The notes below the pieces were generated by a model. It saw nothing but the letters and a program-made list of their open reading frames with translations, did not search any database and had not been told where the DNA came from. Shown piece by piece: positions 1-5,186 of a stretch of DNA of 9,029 nt; the stretch's first letter is position 1; every line of letters starts with the position of its first letter. Source of the DNA: Fimenecus sp964557975. Its GTDB lineage: Bacteria > Bacillota > Clostridia > Oscillospirales > Acutalibacteraceae. The position numbers were made by a program, and so were the translations under genes. Location of the stretch: assembly GCA_964557975.1 (NCBI GenBank), contig CAZLCG010000046.1, positions 1 through 9,029 of the forward strand, written 5' to 3'.

Positions 1-116
1 GTATGCCCCCCACCGGCGGCCTAGGCTTCGGCGTTGACCGCCTGGTTATGCTGCTGACGGACAGCGCGTCTATCCGAGATGTGCTTCTCTTTCCGACAAT
101 GAAGCCTTTGGATTGA
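1..116 (+). CDS. lysS: Lysyl-tRNA synthetase, class II, C-terminal fragment
   Basis: This is the last 37 codons plus the TGA stop of a gene entering from the left edge; the first complete codon begins at base 3. The peptide reads MPPTGGLGFGVDRLVMLLTD, then continues with SIRDVLLFPTMKP and ends in LD. GGLGFGVDRLVMLL is class II aminoacyl-tRNA synthetase motif 3, whose Arg (in DRL) contacts ATP. The following RDVLLFP-x-MK tail is the usual end of bacterial LysRS, a cytosolic enzyme that charges tRNA-Lys with lysine. Related class II enzymes (AspRS, AsnRS) share motif 3, but the tail favours LysRS. The few codons visible use CTG, GGC and CCC more than the genes further right, which use CTT heavily; the sample is too short to prove a different origin. 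A terminator lies at 271-306. Confidence 0.93.
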   Translation, partial: MPPTGGLGFGVDRLVMLLTDSASIRDVLLFPTMKPLD

Positions 117-168
117 GTAAATCTCTGTATCTTTCTGTATAGTCCCTGACAGAACGAAACAGAGGGTA

Positions 169-211
169 TTTACACCGTAAGTTACGCCAATTTACACCAA
201 ACTTACGCCAC
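169..211 (+). repeat. Tandem ~21-bp direct repeat of TTAC[A/G]CC heptamers
   Basis: Two directly adjacent units, 169-190 and 191-211, share the pattern TTTACACC-(4-5 nt)-TTACGCCA. They contain four heptamers TTACACC/TTACGCC starting at 170, 182, 192 and 203, so 10-12 bp apart, about one DNA helical turn. A fifth TTACACC lies at 339-345. Phased short direct repeats of this kind are typical of protein-binding arrays such as integrase arm sites or iterons. No recombinase or replication gene is visible in the window, so the role is unknown. Confidence 0.6.
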
Positions 212-270
212 AAAAAACATCAAAATTCTGCGAATGACTGTCAGTGACCATCACGAACGATAGAAGACTA

Positions 271-306
271 TGCCCGTTGCCTCGTGCAGCGGGCATTTCT
301 TTTTTG
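271..306 (+). terminator. Rho-independent terminator downstream of lysS
   Basis: A 10-bp stem pairs TGCCCGTTGC (271-280) with GCAGCGGGCA (286-295), with one G-T wobble and the 5-nt loop CTCGT. It is followed by the T-rich run TTTCTTTTTT. It lies about 155 bp after the lysS stop with no gene between, so it probably ends the lysS transcript. Confidence 0.85.
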
Positions 307-345
307 CCTGTAGCCAGCCTTTGTTGAATTGAATATAATTACACC

Positions 346-371
346 AAGCCTATCGAGAAATCGGTAGGCTT
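346..371. other. Hairpin-forming inverted repeat
   Basis: AAGCCTATCG (346-355) pairs with CGGTAGGCTT (362-371) around a 6-nt loop, giving a 10-bp stem with one G-T wobble. No T-run follows on either strand, so it is a weak terminator candidate. It may be an extra processing hairpin after lysS or part of the same intergenic element as the heptamer array. Confidence 0.5.
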
Positions 372-608
372 ATTAAGCCTTTAACTTAAAAGCAAAGTCT
401 TTATATATTTTTTGCGCGCGGACGCGTGGGGCAAGGTATACTGTCGACGTATAGCAGGGGATGTGCTTACGTGTCCGCCCCAAACTGTTTATGCGGTTTA
501 ACTCCTTCGGTCAGCTTCGCCGACAGCCCACTTAAAGAGACAGCGAAGGCAGCCGGTTTCATATGTTAATGACAAACTCCCAAGGGGCATTGACATTGTA
601 ACGGCTGT
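372..608. other. Gene-free intergenic stretch with degenerate GC-rich repeat sequence
   Basis: I see no credible coding sequence or ribosome binding site here. The stretch changes abruptly from AT-rich (372-409) to GC-rich at about 410. It holds a loose fold (GCGGAC near 418 against GTCCGC near 473, and GGGGC against GCCCC) and a copy of the repeat family also present at 4091-4200 (500-527, with GTCAGCTTCGC). A 6-bp inverted repeat pairs CTTCGC (515-520) with GCGAAG (543-548). The latter could help end the leftward epimerase transcript, but it has no T-run. Confidence 0.5.
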
Positions 609-1466
609 CTATAATTTTTCAATAAATTCGGCACTCCATGAAAAAGAGAAATCCCTGCGCGGCTCGAGAGCGACGATTCCCCGCTTTTTTGAAATATCAT
701 CGACCTTTTCATAGCTGTCGTTAATACCGTACCACGGCTCAAGGCAGACGAACGGAGCGTTCGGCTTCGACCAAACAGCAAAGAAAGGCGCGTCCGCGAA
801 AGTGAATTTAACCTTCCTGCCGTCCCGCTTATTAAGAATTACGTATTTTGATTGAAGACCCGAGAAAATCATAGCGTCCTTTGAAAAGGTGTCGGGCAAA
901 ATCTTAACGGTGTTGCTGTTGTTAAGAATTAAATCCCTGCCGTCAATCAGAATGGAGTCGCTGTCTATTCTTTCGCAGTATGCTGTTTCGTTTGTTTCAA
1001 ATTCAACCGTATCGCCGATTTCGCAGTTAAACGCGGGGTGGGCGCCTATGCAGAAATACATCTTATCGTTATTTGTATTTTTAACGGTGTGTGTAACGGT
1101 AAGCTTATTGCCGTCAACCGCAAACGATACGAAAAGCTCATACTTGAACGGATAGGATTTGAGCGTTTCTTCATTTTCGCGCTGAACAAGGGTAAGCTTA
1201 CCGGCTGTTTGTGAAAACAGTTCAAAATCGTTATGCCTTGCAATTCCGTGCCGTATAACCGAGTATTCTTTTCCTTTTAAAATAAACCTGTCGTCAAGCA
1301 GTCTGCCGATTACGGGGAACAAAATCGGGGATTGACCGTTCCATATTTCCGGGTTTCCCTGCCAAAGGAATTGATAACCTGTCTTTTTGGATTTAACGCT
1401 CGTAAGAACCGCGCCGAAACGCTTAACGCCTATTTCAAGCTCCCCGCTGCTTACATAACCGACCAT
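609..1466 (-). CDS. Aldose 1-epimerase family protein (LacX-like)
   Basis: A 285-residue cytosolic protein of the galactose mutarotase superfamily, which interconverts the alpha and beta anomers of hexoses. Family marks are IRHGIARHNDFE (residues 71-82), the CIGAHPAFN loop with the presumed general acid His143, and CLEPWYGIND with the presumed catalytic base Glu243. The spacing and the RHG-x-AR and EPWYG forms match the LacX subgroup, whose substrate is often unproven, rather than classical GalM. There is no signal peptide. The start is the ATG at 1464-1466, because a GGAGG lies 9 nt upstream of it. The frame stays open 33 codons further upstream, but that extension runs across the likely promoter and lacks a ribosome site. 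It is divergent from uraA and appears to be a single-gene unit. The exact sugar cannot be told from sequence. Confidence 0.9.
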   Translation of the reverse strand: MVGYVSSGELEIGVKRFGAVLTSVKSKKTGYQFLWQGNPEIWNGQSPILFPVIGRLLDDRFILKGKEYSVIRHGIARHNDFELFSQTAGKLTLVQRENEETLKSYPFKYELFVSFAVDGNKLTVTHTVKNTNNDKMYFCIGAHPAFNCEIGDTVEFETNETAYCERIDSDSILIDGRDLILNNSNTVKILPDTFSKDAMIFSGLQSKYVILNKRDGRKVKFTFADAPFFAVWSKPNAPFVCLEPWYGINDSYEKVDDISKKRGIVALEPRRDFSFSWSAEFIEKL

Positions 1467-1477
1467 TTTAACCGACC
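1456..1477 (-). promoter_or_regulatory. Translation initiation site overlapped by a 9-nt direct repeat
   Basis: On the coding (-) strand the segment reads GGTCGGTTA, AAAT, GGTCGGTTA: two perfect 9-nt copies, 13 nt apart. One overlaps the AGGAGG ribosome site and the other begins with the last base of the start codon. The GGAGG at 1476-1480 decides the start codon. Confidence 0.55.
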
Positions 1478-1496
1478 TCCTTTTTAATATAATGTA

Positions 1497-1525
1497 AATA
1501 TAACATATTAAGCGAAAACAGTCCA
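1497..1525 (-). promoter_or_regulatory. Likely promoter of the epimerase gene
   Basis: On the - strand TGGACT (1525-1520; 4 of 6 matches to TTGACA) is separated by 17 nt from TATATT (1502-1497; 5 of 6 matches to TATAAT). Transcription would begin near 1490, leaving a leader of about 25 nt with the ribosome site. Confidence 0.55.
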
Positions 1526-1560
1526 TAGCCTGACGGCGCAAATTTTTATTTACTTTTAAG

Positions 1561-1575
1561 GTCAAAAAATTTGAC
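1561..1575. promoter_or_regulatory. Short palindrome GTCAAA-N3-TTTGAC
   Basis: A perfect 6-bp inverted repeat, GTCAAA/TTTGAC, with a 3-bp spacer lies about 35 bp upstream of the epimerase promoter and 80 bp upstream of the uraA promoter. It is a possible regulator-binding site; the regulator is unknown. AT-rich palindromes of this size can also arise by chance. Confidence 0.35.
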
Positions 1576-1583
1576 TAAAACCA

Positions 1584-1644
1584 CAACATTTTGGGCATTT
1601 AACGCTATATTATTGCTTATTTTACAGAAAAATACAAAATGTTG
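1584..1644. promoter_or_regulatory. Spaced 10-bp inverted repeat upstream of uraA
   Basis: CAACATTTTG (1584-1593) and CAAAATGTTG (1635-1644) are perfect reverse complements separated by 41 bp. The right arm ends 9 bp before the uraA -35 box. Centre-to-centre spacing is 51 bp, close to five helical turns, which would allow two protein dimers or a loop to form on one face. Function is inferred only. Confidence 0.4.
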
Positions 1645-1653
1645 AAAAAACTA

Positions 1654-1682
1654 TTGACCGAAATAATGATATGTGGTTTAAT
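1654..1682 (+). promoter_or_regulatory. Promoter of uraA
   Basis: TTGACC (1654-1659; 5 of 6 matches) and TTTAAT (1677-1682; 5 of 6 matches) are spaced by 17 bp. The predicted leader is only about 25 nt. That leaves no room for a PyrR-type attenuator or a purine riboswitch, both common ahead of nucleobase permeases in Firmicutes, so any control should act at initiation. Confidence 0.7.
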
Positions 1683-1713
1683 AATTAAAATAAAATAAAC
1701 GGGAGGAATAAAA

Positions 1714-3114
1714 ATGAATTTGGTTTACGGAATTAAGGACAAGCCGAAATTCGGGCAGCTTATTGTGTTCGCGTTTCAGCAGCTGCTTGCAATTCTCGCG
1801 GCAACAATCGCCGTTCCCACTATAATCGGTAACGGTATGTCACAGTCGGCGGCGCTTTTCGGAGCAGGCGTAGGTACCCTCGTTTACCTTCTTTTCACAA
1901 GGTTTAAAAGTCCTGTTTTCCTCGGCTCGTCATTCGCTTTCTTAGGCTCAATGTTCGCTGCCTTTGCAGGCGCGGCTTCGGCGGAGGCAGGCTATGCCGG
2001 AATTATTATCGGCGCATTTTTTGCGGGTCTTGTCTATGTGATTATAGCGATTGTGGTTAAATTTGCCGGCGTTAATTGGATTGACAAGCTTATGCCTGCG
2101 GTTGTAATAGGACCTACGGTTTCTATAATCGGTCTTTCGCTTGCGGGCAACGCGATAAGCGACCTTACTTTGGGCAAGGTTATGACTGAGCTTCCCACTC
2201 AGGAGATTGTTGACGGCGCAATAGTTGAGAGCACTCAACTCGTTTCCGCGGCAAGCCCTTATGTAGCGCTTATATGCGGTCTTGTCACGCTTTTCGTTGT
2301 TATGATTTGCTCGGTATTCGGCAAGAGGATGGCTAAGCTTATCCCGTTTATTATCGGTATCCTCGCGGGCTACGCTGTTGCGGCGGTGTTTACGGTAATC
2401 GGTCTTAAAACCGATAATACTGCTCTTCAGGTCATAGATTTCAGCGTATTCAGCGGTATGAAGCTTTTCGCGCTTCCTGATTTCTCGTTTCTTACAGCGG
2501 CAAAGGGTCTGTCGGCTATTGACGGAAAATACATCGCTACCGTCGCGGTTGCTTATGTTCCCGTTGCTTTCGTAGTATTTGCGGAGCATATTGCCGACCA
2601 CAAAAACCTTTCCTCGGTTATCGGTCAGGATCTTCTCAAGGACCCCGGACTTCATAACACGCTTTTGGGCGACGGCGTAGGCTCAATGGTAGGCGCAATC
2701 TTCGGCGGCTGTCCAAACACAACATACGGCGAGTCGGTCGGCTGTGTTGCAATTACAGGCAACGCCTCTGTTGTAACAATTCTTGCAACTGCCGTTATGG
2801 CAATCGTAATCTCATTTTTCGGTCCGTTTGTAACGTTTCTTTCGACGATCCCCAACTGCGTAATGGGCGGCGTCTGCATTACTCTTTACGGCTTTATCGC
2901 TGTAAGCGGTCTTAAAATGATTCAGAATGTCGACCTCGGCGAGAACAAAAATCTTTTCGTTGTAGCTGTTATCCTTATCTGCGGTATCGGCGGTCTTACC
3001 CTCAGCTTCGGGCAGGTTACAATTACCTCGATTGCCTGCGCGCTCATTCTCGGAATTATCGCAAACGTAATTCTTTCAAAAAAAGCAGACAAAGCCGCCG
3101 AGGAAAGTAAATAA
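1714..3114 (+). CDS. uraA: Uracil permease, NCS2 (nucleobase-cation symporter 2) family
   Basis: A 466-residue polytopic membrane protein, slightly longer than E. coli UraA or B. subtilis PyrP (about 430). It should import uracil with protons for pyrimidine salvage. The TM1 region FQQLLAILAATIAVP (residues 21-35) matches the family's FQHLLAMxxATVLVP. VFAEHIADHKNLS carries Glu291 and PNTTYGESVGCVAIT carries Glu340; they correspond to the two substrate- and proton-linked glutamates of UraA. The NTTYGE-x-xG form points to uracil rather than xanthine or urate. The usual His of the TM1 QH pair is Gln23 here. The protein is hydrophobic throughout, consistent with the family's 14 membrane segments, and ends in a short charged tail. 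The start has GGGAGG 7 nt upstream. It is a single-gene unit with its own promoter and terminator. Confidence 0.93.
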   Translation: MNLVYGIKDKPKFGQLIVFAFQQLLAILAATIAVPTIIGNGMSQSAALFGAGVGTLVYLLFTRFKSPVFLGSSFAFLGSMFAAFAGAASAEAGYAGIIIGAFFAGLVYVIIAIVVKFAGVNWIDKLMPAVVIGPTVSIIGLSLAGNAISDLTLGKVMTELPTQEIVDGAIVESTQLVSAASPYVALICGLVTLFVVMICSVFGKRMAKLIPFIIGILAGYAVAAVFTVIGLKTDNTALQVIDFSVFSGMKLFALPDFSFLTAAKGLSAIDGKYIATVAVAYVPVAFVVFAEHIADHKNLSSVIGQDLLKDPGLHNTLLGDGVGSMVGAIFGGCPNTTYGESVGCVAITGNASVVTILATAVMAIVISFFGPFVTFLSTIPNCVMGGVCITLYGFIAVSGLKMIQNVDLGENKNLFVVAVILICGIGGLTLSFGQVTITSIACALILGIIANVILSKKADKAAEESK

Positions 3115-3141
3115 GAAAGCCGACGGATTTTAATAAAAGCA

Positions 3142-3176
3142 AAGCCGAGGGTATTTTTCCTTCGGCTTGTTTTTTA
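3142..3176 (+). terminator. Rho-independent terminator of uraA
   Basis: AAGCCGAGGG (3142-3151) pairs with CCTTCGGCTT (3159-3168), with one G-T wobble and the 7-nt loop TATTTTT. It is followed by GTTTTTT. It starts 27 bp after the uraA stop, and its T-run abuts the next promoter. Confidence 0.9.
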
Positions 3177-3205
3177 TTGACAAATACGGCAACACTAAGT
3201 ATAAT
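3177..3205 (+). promoter_or_regulatory. Consensus sigma-A promoter of plsY
   Basis: TTGACA (3177-3182) and TATAAT (3200-3205) are both perfect, with the ideal 17-bp spacing. Transcription should start near 3212, giving a leader of about 37 nt. A perfect promoter is rare and is usually paired with repression, which fits the palindrome that overlaps it. Confidence 0.88.
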
Positions 3206-3213
3206 GTTGCCGT
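3186..3213. promoter_or_regulatory. Operator-like 9-bp palindrome inside the plsY promoter
   Basis: ACGGCAACA (3186-3194) and TGTTGCCGT (3205-3213) are perfect reverse complements with a 10-bp spacer. The 28-bp site covers most of the -35/-10 spacer, the whole -10 box and the expected start point, so a bound protein would block RNA polymerase. The left arm is upstream of the start of transcription, so this is a DNA site and not an RNA hairpin. The sequence does not resemble the FapR operator (TTAGTACCTGATACTAA type) that I know for lipid genes. Confidence 0.6.
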
Positions 3214-3248
3214 GCTTAAATAATACTTTTTGGATTTCGGAGGCTCAA

Positions 3249-3899
3249 ATGCTTAATTACGTATTGTGCGCTGTTGTCGGTTATTTGCTCGGTTCGCTGA
3301 GCTTCGGTATAATTGTTTCAAAAATAATGTTCGGCAAGGACATCAGGGATTACGGCTCGAACAACGCGGGTATGACAAATATGTTAAGGACGTTCGGCAA
3401 AGGGGCGGGCGCGGTTGTGTTTCTCGGGGATTTTTTAAAATCCGTAACAGCGTCTGTTGTTTCAATGTACCTGCTTTCGGGCGAGCAGAATGTCATTGTT
3501 TGCGGTTATATAGGCGGCGTCGCCGCGGTTGTCGGGCATATGTTTCCGCTTTATTTCGGCTTTAAGGGCGGTAAGGGCGCCGCAACTGCGCTCGGCGTCG
3601 CAATGGCTATGTCACCGTTGGCAGTTCCTGTTTTGGCAGTACCGTTTGCCGTAACTCTTTTATGCTCTAAAATGGTTTCTTTAGCTTCAATGATTACGGG
3701 CATATGCTTCCCGATAGTTACGTTCTTTATTTATAAATATTCGGCTTCGTTGAGTTCTTATATAAGCCCTGTTTTCCCTACTGCGGCGACGGCGGTAACA
3801 GCGGCGCTTGTTGTTATTATGCACCGCTCAAATATTAAAAGAATCATTCATGGCGAAGAACGGAAAATAGGAAAAAAGAATAAGAATGAAAAAACCTGA
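3249..3899 (+). CDS. plsY: Glycerol-3-phosphate acyltransferase PlsY
   Basis: A 216-residue integral membrane enzyme that moves an acyl group from acyl-phosphate (made by PlsX) to glycerol-3-phosphate. This gives lysophosphatidic acid, the first step of phospholipid synthesis. The three PlsY motifs occur in order: YGSNNAGMTNMLRTFGK (residues 35-51), GDFLKS (60-65), and GHMFPLYFGFKGGKGAAT (96-113). The C-terminal MHRSNIKRIIHGEERKIGKK is also typical. The N-terminal hydrophobic segment contains the usual GYLLGSLSFG. Motif 2 has Ser65 where the family normally has Gly after Lys. The ATG at 3249 is chosen because CGGAGG lies 5 nt upstream and the length fits the family; an upstream in-frame start would sit within the promoter. 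It is a single-gene unit between two terminators. Confidence 0.94.
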   Translation: MLNYVLCAVVGYLLGSLSFGIIVSKIMFGKDIRDYGSNNAGMTNMLRTFGKGAGAVVFLGDFLKSVTASVVSMYLLSGEQNVIVCGYIGGVAAVVGHMFPLYFGFKGGKGAATALGVAMAMSPLAVPVLAVPFAVTLLCSKMVSLASMITGICFPIVTFFIYKYSASLSSYISPVFPTAATAVTAALVVIMHRSNIKRIIHGEERKIGKKNKNEKT

Positions 3900-3941
3900 A
3901 AGCAACGGTAATTAAGTAAAATCAGACTGAACAGAAATATG

Positions 3942-3975
3942 AAAAGACAGCGGTTGGTTTTAACCGCTGTCTTTT
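3942..3975. terminator. Bidirectional terminator between convergent genes
   Basis: A perfect 14-bp stem pairs 3942-3955 (AAAAGACAGCGGTT) with 3962-3975 (AACCGCTGTCTTTT) around a 6-nt loop. The A-run on one arm and the T-run on the other allow function in both directions. It lies 43 bp after plsY and could also end the leftward transcript of the gene at 4220-4891. Confidence 0.85.
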
Positions 3976-4090
3976 AAAATCTACACATGGACGCTCTTTG
4001 CCGTTCGGCATCCTTTTGCACAAGGGAGGCTGTTTTATACGCAAATTTTATTTTGTGCGTAGGGCGCGGCATCCTTGACGCGTCGCCCTG
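3976..4090. other. Non-coding repeat-like stretch with small hairpins
   Basis: No gene is visible. The segment carries short complementary pieces such as ACGCA/TGCGT around 4040-4060 and AGGGCG/CGCCCT at about 4060-4089. They resemble the degenerate GC-rich intergenic modules that litter genomes of gut Clostridia. It runs directly into the hairpin repeats at 4091. Confidence 0.45.
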
Positions 4091-4200
4091 AAAACTCCCT
4101 CAGTCAGCTTACGCTGACAGCTCCCTCGGAGAGGGAGCGGAAAAGGATTGAATTGAAAAACTCTCTCAGTCGGCTTACGCTGACGGCGGCGAGAGGATTG
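4091..4200. repeat. Two tandem degenerate hairpin repeats (CTCCCTCAGTCAGC family)
   Basis: Unit 1 (4091-4150) and unit 2 (4156-4200) both begin AAAACTC-C/T-CTCAGTC-A/G-GCTTACGCTGAC and both end in GGATTG. Unit 1 holds two hairpins: GTCAGC-TTAC-GCTGAC (4103-4118) and GCTCCCTC-GGA-GAGGGAGC (4120-4138). Unit 2 has lost most of the second hairpin. A third, more diverged copy is at 500-527. I know this pattern as a common REP/MITE-like intergenic sequence in Oscillospiraceae; its function is not established. Confidence 0.7.
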
Positions 4201-4219
4201 TACGCTTTAAGGCGGCGGG

Positions 4220-4891
4220 TTAAAGCAAATAAACTCCCGACGCGAGAACGACAAATTCCCGAATACCCGAACGGACATATCTGTAAACAGGTTCTTCAAA
4301 CTGCCTGAAATCATTTACAAGAAAGGTTTTAAGGTTGACCGAGCGGATTTTATCGGAGCCTGCGTTGCACACGAACATTTCGTTGCCGTATATGCTTAAC
4401 GAAACAGGCTCGTTAAACGTAGGGGAATTTTCGCTTCCTATTCTCATGCTGAATTTTTTGTGGGGTATCGAATAGCTTATAATTGAATTTTGAAGCGGAA
4501 CGGTCGTCCAAAAATAGGCGCCGCTCGGGACTGCGCCGTTAATAGGGCAATCGCGGTAAAATAAATCACCCGTCCAAACATTTCTGCCGCGCTTGTCAAA
4601 AAAGCCCGTTTCGCCCGTAGGATATACGACGGCAACGCTTCCGTTCTTATATAAAGCCGCCTCGCACGAAACATAATCGCCGAGCTCCGAAACTATAATG
4701 CCGTAATTTTCACCGAATTTATTTAATTGGTAAAAATCCTTGGTAACGGGGGAAAGCCGCCCGTCATTAAGGTCAAATTTAAAAAAGCTGACCTTATAGC
4801 TGCCCTCGCTGACAGTCTCTTTTTTTGACGCAATTATCCCATCCGTACATCCTATTATATCAAAAACTTCAAAATCCATTATTTTTCTCAT
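4220..4891 (-). CDS. Uncharacterised protein with NHL/beta-propeller-like repeat
   Basis: I do not recognise this 223-residue gene. It begins MRKIMDFEVFDIIGCTDGII and is rich in aromatic and beta-forming residues; it has no signal peptide or clear membrane segment. The stretch NEPVSLSIYGNEMFVCNAGS followed by DKIRSVNLKTF looks like one NHL-type blade (P-x-S-h-x-h-x-G-N-x-h-h-V-x-x-x-x-S-x-K-I-R). Other parts have blade-like strand-turn patterns, for example GSVAVVYPTGETGFFDKRGR. A small beta-propeller or open beta-sheet protein is therefore plausible, but no catalytic motif is visible. The ATG at 4889-4891 is preferred, with GGTGG 5 nt upstream; a GTG three codons earlier is possible. It is convergent with plsY, and its 3' end lies close to the hairpin repeats. 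Confidence 0.7.
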   Translation of the reverse strand: MRKIMDFEVFDIIGCTDGIIASKKETVSEGSYKVSFFKFDLNDGRLSPVTKDFYQLNKFGENYGIIVSELGDYVSCEAALYKNGSVAVVYPTGETGFFDKRGRNVWTGDLFYRDCPINGAVPSGAYFWTTVPLQNSIISYSIPHKKFSMRIGSENSPTFNEPVSLSIYGNEMFVCNAGSDKIRSVNLKTFLVNDFRQFEEPVYRYVRSGIREFVVLASGVYLL

Positions 4892-4965
4892 TTTATCCAC
4901 CGTATATAAGACTCTGAAGCCCGATAAAACAAACCGTGCGGAAACGGAGGGCTTTGCCGTAATTA

Positions 4966-5040
4966 AAATCGGAGTGACGCTCAGACCTCGCTCGGCTTTC
5001 GGCGGAGCTTGCGGCAGAGTGAGCCGCCGCGGGGGATTAT
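4966..5040. repeat. Dispersed GC-rich repeat, copy 1
   Basis: This 75-bp block and the one at 5894-5995 share, in order, AAATCGG, ACGCTC, CGGCTTTCGGC, GAGC, GGCAGA and a terminal GCGGGGATTAT-like end (here GCGGGGGATTAT). It contains a hairpin GCGGC-AGAGTGA-GCCGC (5011-5027). Copy 1 lacks a roughly 25-bp internal segment found in copy 2. It is non-coding, with higher GC than its surroundings. Confidence 0.65.
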
Positions 5041-5186
5041 CCGCGCATGTTGTATCGGGGTTCAGCTTGAAATTAAATAAAATTAAAGCTTACAACAATA
5101 TTTTACTTTATTTTAAAGGACAGGTCAACCAAAAAAAGGGAAAATAAGAGAATGTTAAAAGTTTTTTAATATTTTTTTATATTTTA
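5041..5186. other. AT-rich gene-free stretch
   Basis: No coding sequence is visible on either strand. It contains a broken inverted repeat (GTTGTA and AGCTT near 5050-5067 against AAGCT and TACAAC near 5086-5096) and long A/T runs at 5130-5186. The T-runs could contribute to ending transcription from either side, but no GC-rich stem precedes them. Confidence 0.4.

Noticed and set aside
1683..1713. Riboswitch or PyrR attenuator upstream of uraA
   Set aside because: The gap between the promoter and start codon is about 31 bp, too short for either, and shows no terminator/antiterminator pair.
1948..2655. Long open frame on the - strand opposite uraA (235 codons)
   Set aside because: It is antisense to a strongly supported permease and follows from that gene's codon bias. 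The translation is very rich in Arg, Lys and Asn, has no recognisable family, and has no ribosome site.
4091..4200. CRISPR-like array
   Set aside because: There are only two degenerate units with no regular unique spacers, and no cas gene is in the window.
4075..4308. 77-codon frame on the + strand
   Set aside because: It runs through the tandem hairpin repeats, so the repeated peptide NSLSQLTLTA is a by-product of repeated DNA, and it overlaps the 3' end of the opposite gene.
4966..5040. Possible tRNA or catalytic RNA in the GC-rich block
   Set aside because: No cloverleaf, T-loop (GTTCGAATC-type) or CCA end can be laid out; the similarity to 5894-5995 fits a dispersed repeat better.
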